The position numbers were made by a program, and so were the translations under genes. The notes beneath the pieces are model-generated. The model had not been told where the DNA came from and made no database searches. It saw nothing but the letters and a program-made list of their open reading frames with translations. From Opitutia bacterium UBA5964 (GTDB taxonomy: Bacteria; Verrucomicrobiota; Verrucomicrobiia; Opitutales; Coraliomargaritaceae), in the NCBI GenBank assembly GCA_002430605.1, contig DJBY01000078.1, positions 1-20,631 on the forward strand: a stretch of DNA of 20,631 bases, read 5' to 3'. This document shows, piece after piece, positions 15,247 through 20,631 of this stretch (positions within the stretch are counted from its first letter, which is position 1; each line of letters begins with the position of its first letter).

Positions 15247-15771
15247 ATGCAGCAACATAAAGCACTTATTCTTCGCAGTAACCGTTTCCTTGGATCTTCC
15301 CTGGTGAATAAGGGCTTGCTGTCCAGTGCCGATTTGGATGCTGCAAATGAGAAGTTTATGGAGGCGATTCGATCGCCTGATTTGTTGAAGAATGCTTCGA
15401 TATTAACGTCGCTGCTATACGATTTGAAAGTGTTAGACGAAGCTCGGTTGCTCGATCACATCGTCGAGGAATATGGCATCGGCCTGATTGACTTAAATCA
15501 GGTACAGCTGCGTTCGCTACCTTCAACCGAGCTAGACCTGTCGCTCTGTTGGGCCTCTTCGACTATACCTTTCGATAAGGTCGAGGAAACTTACATGGTT
15601 GCGACTTGCTATTATTTGAGTGCGCCCGTGGTGAAGCATTGGGAAGAACTGTTGAATGGTAAAGTCCTTTGGTATGCCACTTCAATGGCTTCGATGAGTC
15701 GCGGTCTTGAGCGCTTAGAGGATGTATTAGCTGCTGAGAAAGCTGCAGCCGAAGCCGCCGATGAGGAATAG
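15247..15771 (+). CDS. Stand-alone GspE/PilB N-domain-like protein
   Basis: This is a 174-residue protein from ATG 15247; a TTG at 15232 would add five residues. It follows the pattern of the regulatory N-terminal domain of GspE/PilB/MshE ATPases: a helix pair with LGSSLVNKGLLSSADL, a second with ILTSLLYDLKVLDEARLLDHIVEEYGIGLIDL, then a small alpha/beta half with TIPFDKVEETYMVATCYYLS. In PilB/MshE/GspE such domains bind c-di-GMP or the platform and cytoplasmic ring proteins. No Walker A or B motif follows; the protein ends in an Ala/Glu-rich tail. The c-di-GMP-binding RLG...LL spacing of MshEN is only partly kept. It opens the gene set that ends with a full GspE/PilB ATPase and may act as a partner or competitor of that motor. 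Confidence 0.65.
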   Translation: MQQHKALILRSNRFLGSSLVNKGLLSSADLDAANEKFMEAIRSPDLLKNASILTSLLYDLKVLDEARLLDHIVEEYGIGLIDLNQVQLRSLPSTELDLSLCWASSTIPFDKVEETYMVATCYYLSAPVVKHWEELLNGKVLWYATSMASMSRGLERLEDVLAAEKAAAEAADEE

Positions 15772-15794
15772 GGTGTTAGAGATAAACAAGAGAT

Positions 15795-17105
15795 ATGGCT
15801 TATAGCGTTTTAATTTTAGATGATGATGTGGACTTCAATAGCTTATTGACGGATATTTTTGAGCAGGCGGACTACATTGTCACGTCGCTCACAGATCCAC
15901 TCGAAGCGGTCGAAGTTTTTAGAAATACTTATTATGATCTGGTGGTGACCGATCATAGAATGCCGGAGATGACTGGTGCTGAATTCATGAAAGTGATTAA
16001 GCAAATAAAGCCGGAGGTGCCCGTGATCATGGTTTCTGGTTTTATGGAAAATGATACGATCCGCACCCTGATCAGTGGCGGCGTGGGCGGAGTTTTCCTT
16101 AAACCACTCAATATCTTTTCGCTGCTTGATCGCACTGCTGAACTCATTGATGAGTCGAAGCGGTTAAAGCAGAACACTCAGTCGTACGCCGTTGCTTTGA
16201 CTGGAGGGGCTACGGGGGGAGTCGAGGGCGAGGGGCGTGGTTTTTCTTTTACCTCATTTCCGTGCAAGTCGCAGGCATCCGTCGATTTTGCGGAACGTCT
16301 TTATAGCCTACGTAATTTCAAATCGACATTATCTTTGATTGGTGAGTCAGGCACGCAATTCCGTCTGATCTGTGAAGACATCCGAAACTTCTACGAGAGT
16401 GAGAAAGAGCACTTTATTTATTTAAGCCCAGGGTCGTTTGATACAGAGCAAGTGCTGTCGATGTTTGAGGAGGCTAAGATCTCCGGAGCAGAGCGAGTTA
16501 CCTGTGTGCTGTTGGATGTTGAGTCTATGACCGATGCGCAAAAGCGTCTCGCCACTTCTTTGTCAAAATGTGCGGGGGTATTTGAGGTGATCGAGATGCC
16601 GTCGAGGACGATATTTTGTGCCAATGGCGATTTAGATGTGCTATTTGATGAAGGGCGTATTGATGAGGATTTGTATATCCTTATGGGCACGGCGGAAGTT
16701 TGTGTGCCGGCCTTGCGCGATTGTGCCTTAGATATTGCGATCTTGGCGCAGCAGATGGTCGTCGATATTATTCGAGAGAAGGGCTTGGCCTCGGTGTCAC
16801 GATTTGAAGCCTCTGCTAGGGATTTTCTTAGTAAACAATCATGGGATAATAATTACGAGCAACTTCGTGTGGCAGTGCGGCAAGTGATGGAGTCCAATCC
16901 CGGGGAGGTATTGACGCTTGCGGCAGTCACCGCTGCGTTGCAGTCCACTGCGCTAGCTTCACCGCGAGCTCGTTTTGAGGCGCGATTATCAGGTACACGT
17001 GTTGATTATGTGCGAGCCACTTCGATTCTTTTGGGGGGCGATAAAGCAAAAGTCGCCGCCTTCTTTGGCACTGATACGACAGTGATCGAGGCAACATTAA
17101 AGTAA
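15795..17105 (+). CDS. Response regulator with degenerate NtrC-type AAA+ and HTH-like C-terminus
   Basis: This is a 436-residue protein. Residues 1-120 form an intact receiver domain: acidic DDD at 9-11, phospho-acceptor Asp53 (VVTDHRMPEMTG) and Lys103. Residues about 155-365 follow an NtrC-like AAA+ layout without its chemistry. LIGESGTQFR (181-190) stands where GESGTGKE (Walker A) should be and lacks the Lys. LLDVE (239-243) replaces Walker B LDE-type, and no GAFTGA loop is present. PALRDCALDIAILAQQ (305-320) matches the PPLRERxEDIxxLA motif, and SWDNNYEQLRVAV (349-361) matches YPWPGNVRELxN. Residues 400-436 resemble a Fis-type HTH remnant. It should be able to receive phosphate but not hydrolyse ATP or open sigma-54 promoters. 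It lies 23 bases after the GspE-N-like gene. Confidence 0.75.
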   Translation: MAYSVLILDDDVDFNSLLTDIFEQADYIVTSLTDPLEAVEVFRNTYYDLVVTDHRMPEMTGAEFMKVIKQIKPEVPVIMVSGFMENDTIRTLISGGVGGVFLKPLNIFSLLDRTAELIDESKRLKQNTQSYAVALTGGATGGVEGEGRGFSFTSFPCKSQASVDFAERLYSLRNFKSTLSLIGESGTQFRLICEDIRNFYESEKEHFIYLSPGSFDTEQVLSMFEEAKISGAERVTCVLLDVESMTDAQKRLATSLSKCAGVFEVIEMPSRTIFCANGDLDVLFDEGRIDEDLYILMGTAEVCVPALRDCALDIAILAQQMVVDIIREKGLASVSRFEASARDFLSKQSWDNNYEQLRVAVRQVMESNPGEVLTLAAVTAALQSTALASPRARFEARLSGTRVDYVRATSILLGGDKAKVAAFFGTDTTVIEATLK

Positions 17106-17143
17106 ATTCAGGCGCCCAACAGACCTTTAAAAGAGTAGATATT

Positions 17144-18454
17144 ATGGCTGGACGAATATTAGTTTTAGACGACGAAGAGAACTATGCTGAAATGCTTCAG
17201 GATCTCCTGCGTCAGCATAACTACCGAGTCGATATGGCAACACGCCCTGAACGGGCTATTGATCAGTTGGAGGAGATTCCTTATGATCTGGTTATCTCGG
17301 ATTATAAGATGCCTGTGATGGATGGTGCGGAGTTTCTTAGAAAAGCCCGAGAGCTTTACCCGAATCTGCCCTTTATTTTAGTCTCTGGGTTGATGAATAC
17401 GCCCGAGTTGGTCAAAGTGGCTAATATGAGTGTCACTTTGGTGATGGAGAAGCCTTTGGATACGGCAGCATTCTTAGCGCACGTGGCGAAGTTTGCAGAG
17501 CAGATGACTAGCGAGGAGAAAGAGGCATTTGATCGTGAGCTTACCGATGATGACGTTTCAGCGGTTCACAAGGATCAGCATTACCCTGAAGCACCACGTT
17601 TCTTTAGTGCAGGCTGTGCAATATCAACACACTTTATGCAAAAAGCGTGGAACATCAGTCAGAATGGCACGGGTCTATTTATTCTTGAGCCTGTTGGTGG
17701 CGATGCAACCCTCGCGGTAAAGGATATTTCGGCCTGGCGTGGCAACCAGGATAAGCCGATTCAGGAACTTGGCTTTGAAGCGTTCACCACTGCAGATGCC
17801 AGTAAGGTCAAAGAGCTGCTTTCGGATGAGGAGCACAGTCATGTCCTTTCGATTCGCTTGACGTCGCTAGATCAAGTGCCTGAAGCGCAAACTCATTTGG
17901 CGAAAGTCTTGCAGGCTGTAGATTCTGCCAAGAATGCCCTTTTTGTTTATGTGCTGCAAGGCTCAGCGTCGGACACGCAGTTTTTACAGAAAACAGGTTC
18001 GGTTGGTTGCATCTTACCGCCGCTTTGTAAGCGTCCGATCGACCTCGCGCAATACGCGCATCGTTATGCTCGTTTACTGGCTGATCGTTCCTCAAAGCCA
18101 CGAGCAGCAGAATTCACTCAAGAGGCGGCATATGCGGTCTTAGCGTTCGAATGGCCGAAGAATTACCAACAGATACAGGAAGTCATATCGGCTGTGGTAG
18201 AGGCGAGTGAAGACGCACCTATCTCGCTTGAAACGTTGAGAGGCGTGCTCGGCGAAGGCGTGGTTGCAGCTCCAGAAAGCCGCTTGGCTGAATTTGTTAA
18301 AAAAGCTCAAATCGATCAACTCAAGGATGAGTTGTTGGCTTCGGGGGATTCTGTGGTGGTTTTGGCGCGTCGACTTGGGCTCGGGTCAAACGTAGAAACT
18401 GAAGACGATTTGAAACGACTGCCCTTACTCAATCCGAAGCTGTCGAATCTTTAA
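17144..18454 (+). CDS. Second response regulator with degenerate NtrC-type core
   Basis: This is also 436 residues and is a divergent paralogue of the preceding gene. The receiver (1-118) has Asp10/Glu11, phospho-acceptor Asp53 (VISDYKMPVMDG) and Lys103. Walker A is fully lost (LEPVGGDATL at 181-190), and no Walker B or GAFTGA is recognisable. CILPPLCKRPIDLAQYA (289-305) still matches PPLRERxEDIxxLA, and AFEWPKNYQQIQEVI (334-348) matches PWPGNVRELxNVI closely. LLASGDSVVVLARRLGLGS (near 400-418) resembles the Fis-type HTH of NtrC proteins. It probably works as a phosphorylation-dependent binding protein, perhaps dimerising with the upstream paralogue, with or without DNA binding. It lies 38 bases after its paralogue and 57 before the ATPase. 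Confidence 0.75.
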   Translation: MAGRILVLDDEENYAEMLQDLLRQHNYRVDMATRPERAIDQLEEIPYDLVISDYKMPVMDGAEFLRKARELYPNLPFILVSGLMNTPELVKVANMSVTLVMEKPLDTAAFLAHVAKFAEQMTSEEKEAFDRELTDDDVSAVHKDQHYPEAPRFFSAGCAISTHFMQKAWNISQNGTGLFILEPVGGDATLAVKDISAWRGNQDKPIQELGFEAFTTADASKVKELLSDEEHSHVLSIRLTSLDQVPEAQTHLAKVLQAVDSAKNALFVYVLQGSASDTQFLQKTGSVGCILPPLCKRPIDLAQYAHRYARLLADRSSKPRAAEFTQEAAYAVLAFEWPKNYQQIQEVISAVVEASEDAPISLETLRGVLGEGVVAAPESRLAEFVKKAQIDQLKDELLASGDSVVVLARRLGLGSNVETEDDLKRLPLLNPKLSNL

Positions 18455-18511
18455 GACGTCGTTTCTGTAAAAAACTGAATTCTCACTGACTGACCCCAAC
18501 CCTGTTCACTT

Positions 18512-20245
18512 ATGGCACTCGCCCGTATTCAAGCTTCGATCGTTAAAAATTTGCTCAAGATGGGGCATCTGTCGGATGCGCAATGCCAAACGATCATCGA
18601 TACGGAAGAGGATCTTTCAGGTTTGGCTTTGGAGTCTCTGTTATTTGAAGAGTATAAAATCTCCCCCTTTCAGGTCTTAGTTGCAAAGGCGCAAGCATTC
18701 GACATGCCGCCGATCAACGTAAAGCATTGTCTGGTCAATGAGTCGACATTTTCGAAATTAGAGCAGGATTTTTGCCGTGAAAATAGCGTTCTGCCGCTCG
18801 GGTTTGCTGGTGCTTTTATCATCGTCGCCGTGAGTAATCCGTTTGATCTAGAGACGATTAACAAGGTCAAAGAAATGGCTGGAATGCCGGTTTCAGTGCT
18901 TCTTGGCCTCGAAGGTGCGATTAATGATGCATTGCGCGGCGATGAAGAGCGACAGGCCGTGGGTTTTGGCGATGTGGTCGAAGCGCTAGGTATGGATTTT
19001 TCGAGCGAGGAGGATTCGGAAGATGACTTCTCAGACGAAGAGTCTGCGCCGATTATTAAGTTGGGCAATCGTATCATTGAAGAGGCTTATTTTGCAGGCG
19101 CCAGTGATATTCATATTGAACCTTTTGAGACGGAGACACGTGTGCGCATTCGTATCGATGGTATTTTAAAGCATCAACTTTCGATGCCGCCTGCGGCGTC
19201 GGGTCCGCTGCTAGCTCGTTTAAAGGTGATGGCTGAGCTCGATATTGCTGAAAAGCGATTGCCGCAGGATGGGCGTATTCAGTTTAAGCAATTTAACAAA
19301 AAGGGCATCGACGTGGATTTACGTGTAGCGACAGCACCACTGAATTATGGTGAAGGTGTGGTCATGCGTATATTGGATAAGCAGAAGAGCACCTTGCCGC
19401 TGCCTGCGTTGGGATTTTCGGAGGAGAACCTCAGCCGTTATAGAGAATTGATCACGCGGCCCTATGGTATGGTCTTGCACTGTGGGCCGACTGGTTCTGG
19501 TAAGTCGATGACGCTCTATTCTGCGCTGAATGAGATTAATAAAATCGATGTCTGTATTCGCACCGCGGAGGACCCGATCGAGTATACCTTGCCAGGTCTA
19601 TTGCAGATGCAGATGCAGCGTAAGATCGGTCTGACTTTCGCTACTGCGCTACGCGCATTCCTTCGTCAAGATCCGGATGTGATTCTGGTCGGTGAGATTC
19701 GTGATAAGGAAACGGCTGGCATCGCTGTTGAAGCCGCACTCACAGGTCATATGCTTTTCAGTACCTTGCATACGAATGATGCACCGACGACTATTTCTCG
19801 ACTGACTGAGATGGGCGTGGAGCCATTTATGATTTCAGCTTCTTTGGTGTGTGTGTGTGCCCAACGGCTGATGCGTCGTGTCTGTAAATCGTGTAAGCAA
19901 GTCCATCTACAGACTGGTAACGAAGCTGCGATTATGCAGCGTGCTTTAGGTTGGGCTGGAAAAGTTCCACGTGCGAGCGAAGATGGCTGCCCGAGTTGCG
20001 GCGGCAACGGCTATAAAGGTCGTGTCGGTATTCACGAATTGATGGCGACCAGTGAAGAGCTTGTTCAAGCGATTAATTCCGAAGCAGAGGCGTCCGTGCT
20101 CAAACGTATTGCGATGCGTAATGGAATGAAGACTTTGCACCAAGACTGTATGCTGAAGGTGAAGGAGGGCTTGACGACAATGCAAGAGGCCTTGGGCGCG
20201 GTGCCGCCTGATATGGAGCAATACGAAGTTTCCCAAGGCAGCTAG
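18512..20245 (+). CDS. GspE/PulE/PilB-family secretion/pilus assembly ATPase
   Basis: This is a 577-residue cytoplasmic hexameric motor that drives pilin or pseudopilin polymerisation. Residues 1-142 form a GspE-N/MshEN-like domain. An acidic linker follows (about 163-178, SSEEDSEDDFSDEE). The core carries ASDIHIEP (197-204), Walker A GPTGSGKS (325-332), Asp box TAEDPIEYTLPG (351-362), Walker B DPDVILVGEIRD (387-398) and His box TGHMLFSTLHTND (411-423). The Cys pairs 458/461 and 493/496 form the zinc-binding subdomain found in GspE and PilB but not PilT, so it is an extension or secretion motor. It ends the gene set with the receiver pair. PilB and GspE cannot be separated from sequence alone; minor pilins at 3.7-6.7 kb make a common machine plausible. 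Confidence 0.93.
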   Translation: MALARIQASIVKNLLKMGHLSDAQCQTIIDTEEDLSGLALESLLFEEYKISPFQVLVAKAQAFDMPPINVKHCLVNESTFSKLEQDFCRENSVLPLGFAGAFIIVAVSNPFDLETINKVKEMAGMPVSVLLGLEGAINDALRGDEERQAVGFGDVVEALGMDFSSEEDSEDDFSDEESAPIIKLGNRIIEEAYFAGASDIHIEPFETETRVRIRIDGILKHQLSMPPAASGPLLARLKVMAELDIAEKRLPQDGRIQFKQFNKKGIDVDLRVATAPLNYGEGVVMRILDKQKSTLPLPALGFSEENLSRYRELITRPYGMVLHCGPTGSGKSMTLYSALNEINKIDVCIRTAEDPIEYTLPGLLQMQMQRKIGLTFATALRAFLRQDPDVILVGEIRDKETAGIAVEAALTGHMLFSTLHTNDAPTTISRLTEMGVEPFMISASLVCVCAQRLMRRVCKSCKQVHLQTGNEAAIMQRALGWAGKVPRASEDGCPSCGGNGYKGRVGIHELMATSEELVQAINSEAEASVLKRIAMRNGMKTLHQDCMLKVKEGLTTMQEALGAVPPDMEQYEVSQGS

Positions 20246-20259
20246 TATTGTGCGACTTG

Positions 20260-20631
20260 TTAGTCTAGCGCTGCTAGGATCGATTGAGCGATCCGCGCGC
20301 TGCTACCCTTATTATTTACGTGCCAGTCTCTGCCCGCTTGTGACATTGCAGCTCGTGCCTTCGAGTCTTTGACTAGATCGAGGACGAGTGCTTTGAGGTG
20401 GTTTTCGTCCGTTGCGTAGAGCGCTGCACCACTATGTATTAAGGATTTTGCCACTGCCTTAAAATTCGTCATGTTTGGCCCCATTAAAATAGGGATGCCG
20501 ATCCCAGCGGCTTCGATCGGTGTTTGCCCGCCTATATTTGGCGCAAGACTTTTGCCGATGAAGGCCAAGTCCGCCACTTGCGTGAGGTGAGCGAGCTCAC
20601 CAGTAGTATCGGCCAACTGAATACTGACGCT
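20260..20631 (-). CDS. waaA: 3-deoxy-D-manno-octulosonic acid transferase, C-terminal part (runs off the window)
   Basis: WaaA (KdtA) transfers Kdo from CMP-Kdo to lipid A precursor at the inner membrane. Only the last 123 codons are visible; the frame is open to the right edge, so the gene continues beyond it and the TTG at 20616 is not the start. TTGEL, VADLAFIGKSLAPNIGGQTP, EAAGIGIPILMGPNMTNF and the C-terminal helices match the GT-B donor-binding half of WaaA (E. coli: GELM...VGGSLVERGGHNPLEAA...LMGPHTFNF). Gln replaces the usual His in the GGHNP segment. It converges with the GspE/PilB gene, leaving 14 bases between stops. Confidence 0.9.
   Translation of the reverse strand, partial: SVSIQLADTTGELAHLTQVADLAFIGKSLAPNIGGQTPIEAAGIGIPILMGPNMTNFKAVAKSLIHSGAALYATDENHLKALVLDLVKDSKARAAMSQAGRDWHVNNKGSSARIAQSILAALD

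Noticed and set aside
15038..15307. 89-codon frame after the fabF terminator
   Set aside because: It begins within the terminator region, overlaps the start of the GspE-N-like gene and has no recognisable features.

Overview
The window comes from a Gram-negative bacterium. A WaaA-type Kdo transferase (LPS core), type IV pilus/type II secretion parts, FabG/AcpP/FabF, FolD and ProC are all present. Weak or absent Shine-Dalgarno sequences, the fused MFS/spermidine-synthase-like protein and the general style suggest a marine Verrucomicrobiota (Opitutales/Puniceicoccales type). That placement is inference from gene content, not from a marker gene. I saw no tRNA, rRNA, CRISPR array, transposase or phage gene.

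Layout. (1) 167-2260, minus: a fused MFS/spermidine-synthase-like gene cut by one in-frame TGA. Facing away from it, after a perfect 12-bp inverted repeat, is a membrane-anchored ClpP-like protein (2383-3099, plus). (2) 3123-6699, minus: a tight five-gene operon. It encodes two prepilins with canonical G|F...E leaders (PilV/GspI- and PilW/GspJ-like), a PilX-like protein, a membrane protein with a K/D/E/A repeat tract and a PilX-like C-terminus, and a membrane-anchored protein with DnaJ-type zinc-finger motifs. (3) 6930-7148, plus: slyX. (4) 7221-12520, minus: a run of housekeeping and signalling genes in the order rluB-like pseudouridine synthase, SH3/OB-like exported protein, folD, RDD membrane protein, REC-histidine kinase, proC. 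(5) 12649-15003, plus: fabG-acpP-fabF, with a terminator-like hairpin between acpP and fabF and a strong terminator after fabF. (6) 15247-20245, plus: a four-gene set of a stand-alone GspE-N-domain-like protein, two receiver proteins whose C-terminal halves look like degraded NtrC-type AAA+ plus HTH domains, and a complete GspE/PilB secretion ATPase. (7) 20260 to the right edge, minus: the C-terminal part of waaA.

How they may work together. Region 2 supplies minor (initiating) pilins and region 6 supplies the assembly motor, so both plausibly serve one pilus or pseudopilus machine. The major pilin, platform protein PilC/GspF, PilT and secretin are not in the window. Region 6 is the best candidate for an undescribed arrangement: a motor ATPase next to a motorless copy of its N-domain and two phospho-receiver proteins whose AAA+ domains have lost the residues needed for ATP hydrolysis and sigma-54 contact. 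The likely reading is a phosphorylation-controlled, protein-protein switch on the motor rather than transcription activation, but this is inference.
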